Assembly (NCBI GenBank): GCA_017428925.1
Contig: JAFRPY010000010.1
Span: 1 to 64,000 of the forward strand
Length of the DNA stretch: 64,000 nt
DNA from: Prevotella sp.
GTDB lineage: Bacteria; Bacteroidota; Bacteroidia; Bacteroidales; Bacteroidaceae
Reading direction: 5' to 3'
The notes below the pieces were generated by a model. That model was not told where the DNA came from. It saw only the letters and a list, made by a program, of their open reading frames with translations, and did no database searches. The translations under genes were made by a program, and so were the position numbers. Shown piece by piece: positions 1-9,297 of this stretch (position 1 is its first letter; every line of letters starts with the position of its first letter).

Positions 1-134
1 CCGCAAGATGAATGCAAAGAAGTAACAGGGTAAAATAAAAATGACCCCGTCGGTCAGGACTTTAAAGGGGTCAAAAATAAAAAGTTTTAAGGGGTCATCG
101 TCGCTTTGCCCTCGGGGGTCAAACTCGCGCGGCT

Positions 135-1343
135 TTTCCAGACGGTGACTTTGGCGAGTGGCGGCTACCACTGCTCTGCGCTATCAGCTACGTTGCGGGC
201 TTCTTCAAGCTCTGCGGCACGTTCGAGTGCTTCTCCAACATCCGTCTGTGGCTCTCGCCCAAACAGGACTTCGGCATCTTCCTGCCCTCCATGTATATCA
301 TTATCCTTGGAGCTATGCCCGGCAGCAACTGGATAGCCCGACAACTGACCATCGCCTTCGACTCTTGGCAGATGATGCATTGGTTTATGACAGGGCTGAT
401 GCTCATCGTCGTGCTGGTCATCTACACCTGCACCCATCCATGGCGCATGATGCCCTTCCGCCTGCCGTTGGTGTCGCTCGATTGGCTCGGCTGCCTGCTT
501 TGGTCGGTGCTGATGCTTCAGGTCATCTGGCTCTTTACATACGGCGAGTATTACAATTGGTCCGACTCTCGGGTATGGCGAGCCGTCCTTGTCAGTTTCC
601 CCATATTATTGGTGGTCTGTATCGGACGTATGCGCCGCATCCGCCATCCCTATATCGACCCGAGTGTCTGGCCCCATGCCCGACTGATTCCCATCTTGGG
701 TATGTTCTTTGTAGCGGAGGTGATGAACGCCACGCCTCACGCCCTGCAGAACACGCTGACGGGCGGCATGCTCCACTGGGGATTCACGACTACCGGACAG
801 TTCTATATCTTCGAGATTCTCGGCTATGCCTTCGGTTGCATCTTTACGATTCTCTGGGGCAAGGGCTGTCCAAACTGGGGGCGTCTGCCGCGTCTGGGTT
901 TCAAATACACCCAGCTGTTGACCGTAGGTTTTGCTGCCCTGCTGATGTATCAGGTGCTGATGTACTTCTACGTCGCTCCCACGCTGAATGTAGAGCGGTT
1001 ATGGCTGCCTACGTTCCTGCGTACCTTCGGCTATGGCATCTTCTTCTCCACGATGACCATCTATCTGAAGGACCTCATTGGATTCCCTACGTTCTTCATG
1101 GCTCTCACCGTCAGTGGCTTCATCCGTAACGGCGTTGGTGAGAGTGTCTGTACCGGACTCTACAGTTACGGACTGCGCCACCAGATAGCTGATGCACTCA
1201 GCCGGGGGATCCACTCCGACTACGTACAGGTGCTCATGGTGGCCGTAAAGGAGATGTATGGCCTGATGTGTCTCATTGGCACCCTTACTCTGTTGCTCAT
1301 GTTTGTTTTTTTCATTATAAATCCTCTACTTCACAATAAATGA
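135..1343 (+). pseudogene. MFS transporter, 5'-truncated
   Basis: The frame stays open from about position 83, but recognisable protein starts near position 135 with the motif DFGEWR, typical of Bacteroidota 14-helix MFS drug-efflux (DHA2-like) transporters. About 400 residues remain, with some nine to ten hydrophobic segments; full-length relatives have about 530, so the first helices are missing. The first ATG in frame is at 291, inside a membrane segment, so it is unlikely to be a true start. The DNA before position 110 does not resemble the missing part and carries repeated GGGGTCA words. The 3' end is intact and overlaps the convergent GH3 gene by 18 bases. This is either a real truncation or a join in the assembly. 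The family is fairly sure; the transported substrate is unknown. Confidence 0.65.
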
Positions 1344-3800
1344 ATCCCATTTCTTGGTCTCTGTACACGCAATGCGTACGGATTGGTCGCCTGTCTTGAT
1401 GATGAAGTCGCCTGCTTCGAGTATCCAGTGCCCGTCGCCCCCAACGAAGGCCAGTTGGCTGGCCGGAAGGGTGAATGTGACGGTTTTGGTTTCGCCGGGC
1501 TCAAGGTCGGTCTTGGTGAAGGCGCGCAGGCGTTTGTTGTCTGGTACCATGGATGCCACGAGGTCGCTGCTGTATAGCAGCACGGCTTCGCGCCCGGCAC
1601 GGCAGCCTGTGTTCTTGACGTCGACGGTGATGGTCAGGGTGTCGGCGGGGGTGAATGCGGGTTTGTCGACACGCAGGTTGGTGTATTGGTATGTGGTGTA
1701 GCTGAGCCCGTAGCCGAAAGGCCATTGCAGGGAAACTTTTGCATCGTAGTTATAGGCTCCAGCCATTGTGCCAACTTCCTCGGATACTTTATAGTCGTAG
1801 GTATTCAGAGAGTTTATCTCCCGCGGATAGGTATAAGGCATCTTTGCCGAGAAGTTCACCTCGCCGGCCAGCAGGTTGGCAAGCGCATCGGCACCATAGT
1901 TTCCTGGCAGTAGGATGTTTACAATGGCCTTGGCCAAAGGCTCTATGTCTGCAATCAGTCGCGGCCGGCCTTCGTTGAGAATCAGTATGATGGGTTTGCC
2001 TGTTTTGGCCAGGACCTTCACCAGGCTACGCTGGTTCTCGGAGAGCCAGAGGTCCGTCAGGTTGCCGGGGGTCTCACAATAGGAATTCTCTCCGATGCAG
2101 GCAATGATGACGTCGGCCTGGCGGGCAGCGCTAACGGCCTTGTCAATATCGGGGGTGTTTTCTTCCCAATATTGTCCCTGCTCGTTGTAGGTTACTCCTT
2201 GTTCCAGGATGATGTTCTGCCGGCCATATTTTTGGCACAGCGCTTCGTAGATGGTATTATACTTTGCCGAAAGGTCTTCGGCCTTTGAACCTTGCCACGT
2301 ATAGCTCCATCCTCCGTTCAGACAGCGCATCTGGTTGGCATTCGGGCCGGTAAGGAGGATTCTTTTTCCCTTGCTGAGCGGCAGTAGTCCGTCTTCGTTT
2401 TTCAGCAATACTTCTGATTCCTCGGCAGCATGCATGGCTTTCGCGGCAAATTCATCGCAGCCAAATTTCTCGTATCCCTTGTTGCCGGTATTGGGCTGGT
2501 CGAACAGGCCAAGGCGGTATTTCAGGCGCAGGATGCGGCGCACGGCATCGTCGATGCGTGTCATCGGCACCTCTCCCTCCTGTACGAGTTCTTTGAGCAG
2601 GATGCAGAAGTCAACGCTGTAGGGATCCATCGACATGTCGATACCGGCATTGACGGCAATCCGGATTGCGTCCTTCTTGTCGCGTGCCACCCTCTCTCTT
2701 GTGTAGAGATTGTTAATGTCTGCCCAGTCGGTTACTATCATGCCATCCCACTGGAGGTCTTCTTTCAGCCACTTCGTCAGATATTCGTAGCTGGCATGTA
2801 CGGGGACGCCGTTGATACTGGCCGAATTAGCCATAATGGTCAGGGCACCAGCCTGGACAGCGGCCTTGAAGGGTTCGAAGTATTTCTCACGAAGCATGGC
2901 TGGCGATACATAGGCGGGTGTGCGATCCTTGCCCGACCATGGAGCACCGTATGCCATATAGTGTTTCACGCTGGTGGCCACATTATACTTTCCTAAATGG
3001 TTTGGATCGTCTCCCTGATAACCTTTGATTTCGGCCTCTACCATCCTTGAATTGACAATGGGGTCTTCGCCAAAACTCTCCCAGATGCGACTCCAGCGGG
3101 GGTCTCTGCCAAGGTCTATAACCGGATTGTAAACCCATGGACAGTCGGCGGCACGGCTCTCGTAGGCACAGACCTCTGCCATCTGCCTTGCCAGATCAGT
3201 ATTGAATGAAGCGGCCAGATTAATGGGCTGTGGAAACAACGTGCCCCCCTGTGTATAGGTTACACCATGATTATGGTCGAGTCCGTAAACAGTAGGGATG
3301 CCGATATACTTCATTGAGAGTTTCTGAATCAATGGAATCCACTCCATCCATTGTTTTACACTTGCTGCCCGCGTATTGGGAGCATTCAGAAACGAGCCTA
3401 CCTTATATTTCCGGATAATAGTGTCGAGCATATTCTCGTCGAGTTTCCATTCTCCTTGCGGACTGCCTGCATATATATCAAGATTGTATGGGCTAAGTTT
3501 TTCGATAATCTGTTCGTCGGAGAGTTGCTGCAATTGACTGACTGTTTCTGCGGACTGTCCTGTCTCTCGCATGACTTGCTCCAGTTTCGTTCGGTCAAGA
3601 CGAGCATTCTTGTAGATTACTTTTCCGATGACATCAAGGTTTAGTTCGAGCATCTGCCCAATTTTCTCATCCAGCGTCATTTTTGATAACGTCTGTTCAA
3701 TTTTTGTTTCAATGCCGACATCTTTCTTGATGCTTTGTGGCGATGCACTGCCGATACCCAAGATGGCAGTGATGATCACAGCAAATTGTTTCTTTTTCAT
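1326..3800 (-). CDS. Glycoside hydrolase family 3 beta-glucosidase/beta-xylosidase
   Basis: An 824-residue exported GH3 enzyme that removes terminal beta-linked sugars from oligosaccharides. A signal peptide covers about residues 1-22. The N-terminal barrel carries the KH pair at 279-280 and the nucleophile Asp358 in the motif VTDW. The second alpha/beta domain and a C-terminal fibronectin-III-like domain (about 720-815) complete the BglX-like layout, at the usual length. It starts 21 bases after the stop of the shortened TonB-dependent receptor and is probably cotranscribed with it. The xylan genes at the other end of the window suggest plant cell-wall glycans, but whether it acts on glucosides or xylosides cannot be told from sequence alone. 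Confidence 0.93.
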   Translation of the reverse strand: MKKKQFAVIITAILGIGSASPQSIKKDVGIETKIEQTLSKMTLDEKIGQMLELNLDVIGKVIYKNARLDRTKLEQVMRETGQSAETVSQLQQLSDEQIIEKLSPYNLDIYAGSPQGEWKLDENMLDTIIRKYKVGSFLNAPNTRAASVKQWMEWIPLIQKLSMKYIGIPTVYGLDHNHGVTYTQGGTLFPQPINLAASFNTDLARQMAEVCAYESRAADCPWVYNPVIDLGRDPRWSRIWESFGEDPIVNSRMVEAEIKGYQGDDPNHLGKYNVATSVKHYMAYGAPWSGKDRTPAYVSPAMLREKYFEPFKAAVQAGALTIMANSASINGVPVHASYEYLTKWLKEDLQWDGMIVTDWADINNLYTRERVARDKKDAIRIAVNAGIDMSMDPYSVDFCILLKELVQEGEVPMTRIDDAVRRILRLKYRLGLFDQPNTGNKGYEKFGCDEFAAKAMHAAEESEVLLKNEDGLLPLSKGKRILLTGPNANQMRCLNGGWSYTWQGSKAEDLSAKYNTIYEALCQKYGRQNIILEQGVTYNEQGQYWEENTPDIDKAVSAARQADVIIACIGENSYCETPGNLTDLWLSENQRSLVKVLAKTGKPIILILNEGRPRLIADIEPLAKAIVNILLPGNYGADALANLLAGEVNFSAKMPYTYPREINSLNTYDYKVSEEVGTMAGAYNYDAKVSLQWPFGYGLSYTTYQYTNLRVDKPAFTPADTLTITVDVKNTGCRAGREAVLLYSSDLVASMVPDNKRLRAFTKTDLEPGETKTVTFTLPASQLAFVGGDGHWILEAGDFIIKTGDQSVRIACTETKKWDSFIVK

Positions 3801-3821
3801 ATCGCTTTTTAATTATTTGGT

Positions 3822-4547
3822 TTAGAAACTGACGTTGACACCACCCATGAACGTGGCGCGGGGCATGGGATAGCCCAGGTTGATTTCGTAGCGCTGTGCC
3901 AGCAGATTCTCGCCGCGAAGCCACAAACCGATGTTCTTGCAAAGGACATATTTGACAGTGCACCCAAGCAGGCAGAAATTTTCTTTTTGCTCGTCATCGC
4001 CGACAGCGGTATAGAGGCCACTGATGTATTGCAGGCCCGCTACGACGCTCCATTTTCCGTAGAGCACAGAGGCAGGGCCTCGCAGCACTTCCACGCGGTC
4101 GGCCATCAGCGTCTGATAACTGTCGCTGATAGGATGACCATAGACACCGTTATATTGCGGATGTCCGTCTATCAGCACCAGCAACTGTCCAGCACCGCCC
4201 GTGATGCCTCGCAGGTTGATGCCGCCAGCCGCTCCCGTCGACACCCCATAGCCCATCATCGAGCGCGAGGTGACAAACAGCCCCGGCACTTGCTGCATCA
4301 CTGTGGGCAGTACACTCGTCTGTTGCTGTTCTGTCAGCACGTCGCGGCCAATGACCGTCACCGTCATCGTCAGGTGACGCACGTCAGTGGCGTTGCGCGT
4401 TCCCGTCACCACCACTTCCTGAAGCGACAGTGAGTCGCAAAGGCCATTACCGTCAACTTTATCCTCAATTGCTCGGCGTTCCTCCGCCGAAGCCAAAAGG
4501 ATGCCTACAGCTGAGGCCATGAGCACCGAAATCAGTCGTTTATTCAT
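3822..4547 (-). pseudogene. TonB-dependent receptor with in-frame internal deletion of the barrel
   Basis: 241 residues in one open frame. Residues 1-22 are a signal peptide. A TonB-box-like segment (EVVVTGTR, 44-51) and a full plug domain follow, up to VEVLRGPASVLYG (152-164). The chain then passes straight into what looks like the last barrel strands of a receptor, with LRGENLLAQRYE and a C-terminal aromatic (VNVSF). A normal receptor has 400-500 more residues between these two parts, so most of the barrel is missing without loss of frame; the join lies near base 4055. A plug with so few strands cannot form a 22-strand pore. It is probably cotranscribed with the downstream GH3 gene. An assembly collapse cannot be excluded. 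Confidence 0.75.
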
Positions 4548-4695
4548 TGGCTTACCCTTTGTCTATTTTGCTATTGTCGATGCGAAGATAGCAAAAAATC
4601 AGCAATCCAGCCACATTTTCGAATAGAAATAAACAAATCCGCCCTCGTTTTAATATCTTTTGCACAAATCTCGCCGCATTCCCATCGCTTTTTCT

Positions 4696-6828
4696 TCACT
4701 TGCTATACTCGATGGTGCGCACCTGCTGCTGATTGGATGTCTGTTTGGCATTTACTTTTTCTCCTCCCCTGAAATTCCAGCGCAGCGTTAAGCTGATATT
4801 TTGGCAGGGTTCATGGTTGGCATATAAGCTCTCGAAACCTTTTCCGCTGATGTCGAGCACCCGGCGGTGGCACAGCAATAGTCCCTGTGCGGAAAGCGAA
4901 AGGCCATTGCCGAAATCATGGTCTATGCTGGCCCATAGTTGCGATACGCCGTGGTAGAGCATGTTCGAAGCGCGATAGGTGGGTTCCCAGTTTCCGCTCA
5001 GTGTGGCGGATGTATTCTTGCTTAGGTTGAAGTCGTGGTTCATGCTGAAGTATGGCCTTTTTTGCCATTCATCGTAGAGTATTCCGCCCACCGCTTCGTT
5101 CTGGTTGGCCAGCAGAAAGCGTGCCATCAAACTTGTTGTCCACCAATCCGTCAGTTTCTTCCTGAAATTTGCTGAAAAACCGGCAAATTTAGCAGTCCGC
5201 TCATTGTTGCGGGGCTGCACTATTATGACTCCGTCGTTTCTGGTGGTCTGCTCATACACAAGGTTGTCGTAGTCTTGTTCGTAGTAGGCCGAAAGTCTTA
5301 ACATGTTGTTAAACAGTGACAAGGTTATTCCCACGGCATCTTCCGAGGGTGCAATCAGATTCGGGTTTCCCATGCTGCATTCATTGTTGCTTACCCATTG
5401 GATATTGGGGTTGAGTGTGGAGTAGGGCAGCGCGCTGATGGCGTGGCGATAGTAGACGCTCAGCTCGTGCTGTCCGTTTCTGTCGAGCGGAAGAGATGCC
5501 TGGGCCGTGGGATTTATAGAGTTCTGGGTGTTGTTCACGCCAATTCCATTCAGTTTGTCGGCGTATTCTATTCGGTTCATCTGCCAGTTCAGCCCTACGG
5601 TCCATTTCAGTCTTTTTGTCTTACCTTCCAGTGTGACAAATGTCAGGGGGGTGAGTCCTTTGGCTCTTGTGTCCTCGGTCTGGCTGCTCAGTCGCTGGTT
5701 GCCGCCAATTCCGTCGTTGGTGGTACAGAAATCAACCACTTGCTGCTGAATCGAGGCCCCCAAGTTTAGTGTCGGAGCGTTCTCCTGTTCCGCTTTGCCT
5801 AATCTCATTTGCAGTTTTGCCTCCAACTCGGCCAGCGTGGTTCGCTCTTTCGTGTCATACTGTTCATCGGTTGTTTCACCTTCGTAGCGGTTGTTCTGTC
5901 TTTTCTGCTGACTCAGCAGGTCGACGTTTACTTCTATCCTCATCCCCTTGTCGGCAAGTTGATTGATATATTGCAGTGTGCCCTGCACCAGGTTGCGCTT
6001 GGTGTCGTTGTCAAGCACATTGGGTATAGAGCCGTTCGTCAGGGTGTTTCTTTTCTGCTCATTGTTTCGGTAGAAAGTGCGCAGAGCACCGCCCAGCGAA
6101 CTGTGACCGTCTATGTCGTAGGTGATGCTCAGTCTGTTGAAGGGCAAGCTGATGCTGTAGGTGTTTTCGGTTTGCTCGTTTGTTTTCTGACTGCTATCGT
6201 AAAGATATGTATTTGTTTCGGCTCCTTTTTGTCGTCCGCCGTACCAATAGATATTGTCAATGATGCTCCATCGTCCGCTCACAAAGTTAATCAGCGCGTA
6301 TGGCATAAACGTGGTGTACCCGTATTTCAGGTCTGTTTCTGTGGTCATCTTAATGGAGCCATAGTATCCGTTGTCTTTTGGTTTTCTCATGGTCAGCCGC
6401 AGAATGCCTCCCTTGTTTGTGGCGCTATTGCTGCTGCCCGTCACATATTCCACTTCTGCTGAATTCAGCACGTCAGCAGGCAGCTTCAGAATGTCGTCGC
6501 TGCTTACCTTCATTCCGTTCAGGTAGAAAAGGCTTACCGCTTTTCCATCTGTTTTCACAATCCCGTCTTCCACGCTGATGCCTGGCAGGAATCCCAGCAA
6601 CTCGCTCACCGTTTTTCCCTTGCAGAGCGGCTCGTTCTTCAGGTTGATGGTGTAGCCCCGTGCCGAGTTTCGTATACGGCTTGCTTGAATGGTTACTCCC
6701 TGCAACTCCATTTCGCGGAAAATGGTGGCTGTATCGCCCGTTGTGAGGCTGTCTGATTGTGCGTAAGTCTCTGAACTGCCGCTCCAGCAAACTATGATGC
6801 AAAACAGCAGGATTATTGTTGCTCTCAT
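4696..6828 (-). CDS. TonB-dependent receptor-like outer-membrane barrel
   Basis: About 710 residues. The start at 6828 is preferred because it gives a clean signal peptide beginning MRATIILLF and ending in YAQ; an in-frame ATG 36 bases upstream would add an unlikely extension. A plug-like domain (about 35-170) contains the phrases VSELLGFLPGISVEDG and FYLNGMKV, followed by a long series of alternating beta strands. This is the OMP_b-brl_3 type of receptor, which lacks a carboxypeptidase-like N-terminal domain. It lies downstream of the peptide exporter in the same direction, with a 230-base gap, and may serve the RiPP locus as exit, uptake or receptor protein. Substrate unknown. Confidence 0.8.
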   Translation of the reverse strand: MRATIILLFCIIVCWSGSSETYAQSDSLTTGDTATIFREMELQGVTIQASRIRNSARGYTINLKNEPLCKGKTVSELLGFLPGISVEDGIVKTDGKAVSLFYLNGMKVSSDDILKLPADVLNSAEVEYVTGSSNSATNKGGILRLTMRKPKDNGYYGSIKMTTETDLKYGYTTFMPYALINFVSGRWSIIDNIYWYGGRQKGAETNTYLYDSSQKTNEQTENTYSISLPFNRLSITYDIDGHSSLGGALRTFYRNNEQKRNTLTNGSIPNVLDNDTKRNLVQGTLQYINQLADKGMRIEVNVDLLSQQKRQNNRYEGETTDEQYDTKERTTLAELEAKLQMRLGKAEQENAPTLNLGASIQQQVVDFCTTNDGIGGNQRLSSQTEDTRAKGLTPLTFVTLEGKTKRLKWTVGLNWQMNRIEYADKLNGIGVNNTQNSINPTAQASLPLDRNGQHELSVYYRHAISALPYSTLNPNIQWVSNNECSMGNPNLIAPSEDAVGITLSLFNNMLRLSAYYEQDYDNLVYEQTTRNDGVIIVQPRNNERTAKFAGFSANFRKKLTDWWTTSLMARFLLANQNEAVGGILYDEWQKRPYFSMNHDFNLSKNTSATLSGNWEPTYRASNMLYHGVSQLWASIDHDFGNGLSLSAQGLLLCHRRVLDISGKGFESLYANHEPCQNISLTLRWNFRGGEKVNAKQTSNQQQVRTIEYSK

Positions 6829-6980
6829 ATTAATAAAACACATCGTATAGCGAAAACCAAACAAGAATTAACACTAATTAGGACTTTTTCTTGTTTACAT
6901 AGTCCGCAGAACTTGCGAAGACAAGTCCTGTGGGGTAAAAAAACATTTGCTCGGATGGTAACATCGTTTTCACTGTTACA

Positions 6981-7061
6981 CTACATCAGACTTGGCATTA
7001 ATAACATTGTCAGTAAGGGCAAACACAAAATCCTCAATTTTCTCATGGTCAGAAATTTCAT
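6981..7061 (-). pseudogene. Tiny signal-peptide-like frame after the exporter
   Basis: An ATG overlaps the TGA stop of the exporter gene (ATGA arrangement). The frame encodes 26 residues, basic then hydrophobic (MRKLRILCLPLLTMLL), and meets TAG exactly where a lipoprotein Cys might follow; the next in-frame codons read CNSEND. It could be a broken lipoprotein gene or a short hydrophobic peptide. TAG is used as an ordinary stop elsewhere in the window, so recoding is unlikely. Confidence 0.25.
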
Positions 7062-9265
7062 AGTCCCAATTCCAATTGGTTTTTGATAAGGGTATAATAA
7101 GTGCCTCGCTGTTGGACTAGTTGTTTGTGGGTGCCCTGTTCAACGACACGCCCATGATTCAGTACAACAATATTATCGGCATCTTTAACCGTACTTAGAC
7201 GATGGGCTGCAACAATGACGGTCCGGCCTCGGTAGAACTCACGCAGATTTTCCATGATTATTGTTTCATTGTTGGCATCCAGTGCATTGGTGGCTTCGTC
7301 AAGGAAGATGAGCTTTGGTGACCTGTAAACGGCACGGGCTATAAGAATACGCTGTCGTTGTCCTTGGCTCAGGCCGTTTCCTTCTGCTCCTATTCTTGTG
7401 CGCATCCGCAAGGGCAGCGATTCTATATAATCATTGATGTTTGCAACTTGGACGGCATTTTGCAGCCGCTTTTCATCAATGGTGTCGTCGCCCAATGCAA
7501 TATTACGTGCTATCGTATCAGAGAAGATATAACCGTCTTGCATGACTGTACCTATATTGCTTCGCCATGTGCTTGGTCTTATCTTTCCGATTTCAGTGTT
7601 TCCAATTCTGATGCTGCCTTCCAGTGGGTCGTAGAACCCCAGAAGCAGTTTTATCAGTGTTGTCTTTCCGCTGCCGCTGGCTCCCACCAGTGCCGTCACC
7701 TTTTGGGCGGGAATGACAAGCGAGATGTCTTGGAGGGCATAGTTTCGCCGTGCTCCACTGTAACTGAACCACACATGGTCCAGTGTTATGTCATGATTAT
7801 CTGGCAATGTTGTCTGCCAGTCATCATTAGTATCCTCTTCGTCTGGACGCTGGTGGATTTCGTCAAGCCGGTCCATGCTTATTGCCGCATCTTGAAGTTC
7901 TCGTGCAAAACCTATCATATTATGTAAGGGGGCTGATACTTGGCCTATAATATATGTGAGTGACATCATCATGCCTAATGTCAATTGACCTTCAACAACG
8001 GCTTTTGCGGCAATGAAGGTGATGATAACATTGGTGGTCTGTGAGAAGAATAGCTGACCCAGTTGCTGCCATTGTCCTAATTGAAGGCTGCGTACATTGA
8101 TTTTATAAAGCACTCTCTGTATGCGCTGCCATTCCCATCGTTTCTGCCGTTCACAGCCAGTCAGTTTGATGTCTTGCATGCCTTGTACTATCTGTATGAT
8201 GTTCTGCTGCTCAGCAGCCGACTGGTTGAAGCGGCGAATGTCGAGCTCCCTTCTATAGTGCATGAAATAAATTACCCATAAGACGTAGAGTGTATTACCA
8301 GCAAGAAACAGGCAGAGTATGAACAGATGATAATAGGCCAGAATAGCGGAAAAGACGATGAAATTGAAGACCGAGAAAACAATGTTAAGCGAAGAACCCG
8401 TGAGTAGCTGTTTGATGCGGTCATGATCGCTAATACGCTGCATAATGTCACCAGTGTTCTTCGTGTCGAAAAAACGAAGTGGAAGTTTCATGAGTTTTTC
8501 GAGAAAATCAGAAATCATGGCCACTCCCACCTTCGTGTTCATGCGTAATGTCAGCCATCCGTTTATAAAGTCGGTCGTCATTTGGGCAAAGGTCAGCATC
8601 AACTGAGCGATGAGTACCAGTGTGATTAGATTTAGGCTGTGAGTTCCGATTCCTTTATCTACCAATGCCTGTGTGAGAAGGGGAAAAGCCATTTGAATGC
8701 CGCTTCCAGCCAAAAGACATGACAAAAGAAAGAACAGTTGACGGACGTAAGGCCGGAAGTAGCGCATAAAGAACTTAATCCTGTGGTTTGGTTTCTGGCT
8801 TTCGTCAGAGTGATGAAAGAAATCGGGACCAGGTTCCAGAAGCAAGGCCAGTCCTTGGGGCGTTTGCCCTTTCATGTCAGAAGCCCAGCATTTCATGAAT
8901 TCCTCTTTATGATAAGTAGCTTTTCCTGACGCAGGATCAGCAATATGGATTTTTTCTTTACCCCTTTTTCTCAGTTTCACTTTGTAGCATACCACAAAGT
9001 GCTGCTGATTCCAGTGCAGAATACAGGGCAGAGGCACGTCCTTTTCCAGCTGGTCGAATGTAAGCCTGACTCCTAATGTCCGTAGGCCAATTCGTTCTGC
9101 CGCCTCGCTGATGCCCTGCATCGAAACGCCCTCGCGGGTGATGTAGCAATAGTCGCGCAGGGTTTGTATCGAGTATTCCTTTCCATAATACGCGGCAATC
9201 ATCTTCAAAGAGGCCGGCCCGCAGTCCATGTCGTCAAGTTGACGGGATATGACGATACTTTGCAT
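7058..9265 (-). CDS. Peptidase C39-domain ABC transporter (GG-leader peptide exporter, PCAT)
   Basis: A 735-residue inner-membrane exporter that cuts a precursor after its double-glycine leader and moves the core out of the cytoplasm. The C39 protease has Gln9, catalytic Cys15 (DCGPAS), His89 (HFVVCY) and Asp110 (ADPASG). A six-helix membrane domain follows (about 165-450). The nucleotide-binding domain has Walker A GASGSGKT (528-535), signature LSQGQ (632-636), Walker B LIFLDE (652-657) and the switch His688. All residues needed for activity are present. It lies 32 bases downstream of a TonB-type barrel and two genes downstream of two precursors with GG leaders, its evident substrates. No HlyD-type adaptor gene is nearby. 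Confidence 0.93.
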   Translation of the reverse strand: MQSIVISRQLDDMDCGPASLKMIAAYYGKEYSIQTLRDYCYITREGVSMQGISEAAERIGLRTLGVRLTFDQLEKDVPLPCILHWNQQHFVVCYKVKLRKRGKEKIHIADPASGKATYHKEEFMKCWASDMKGQTPQGLALLLEPGPDFFHHSDESQKPNHRIKFFMRYFRPYVRQLFFLLSCLLAGSGIQMAFPLLTQALVDKGIGTHSLNLITLVLIAQLMLTFAQMTTDFINGWLTLRMNTKVGVAMISDFLEKLMKLPLRFFDTKNTGDIMQRISDHDRIKQLLTGSSLNIVFSVFNFIVFSAILAYYHLFILCLFLAGNTLYVLWVIYFMHYRRELDIRRFNQSAAEQQNIIQIVQGMQDIKLTGCERQKRWEWQRIQRVLYKINVRSLQLGQWQQLGQLFFSQTTNVIITFIAAKAVVEGQLTLGMMMSLTYIIGQVSAPLHNMIGFARELQDAAISMDRLDEIHQRPDEEDTNDDWQTTLPDNHDITLDHVWFSYSGARRNYALQDISLVIPAQKVTALVGASGSGKTTLIKLLLGFYDPLEGSIRIGNTEIGKIRPSTWRSNIGTVMQDGYIFSDTIARNIALGDDTIDEKRLQNAVQVANINDYIESLPLRMRTRIGAEGNGLSQGQRQRILIARAVYRSPKLIFLDEATNALDANNETIIMENLREFYRGRTVIVAAHRLSTVKDADNIVVLNHGRVVEQGTHKQLVQQRGTYYTLIKNQLELGL

Positions 9266-9297
9266 ACTGTTTAACTTTAAACCGCTATTTCAGAAAG

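Noticed and set aside
158-1129. A 323-residue open frame overlapping the MFS gene
   Set aside because: Low-complexity His/Arg/Leu-rich composition; it is the +1 shadow of the MFS frame, which has clear membrane helices and family motifs.
6981-7061. TAG recoding to explain open frames on both sides of TAG at two sites
   Set aside because: TAG is an ordinary stop for precursor A, the NlpC/P60 gene and GH3, so recoding is not needed.
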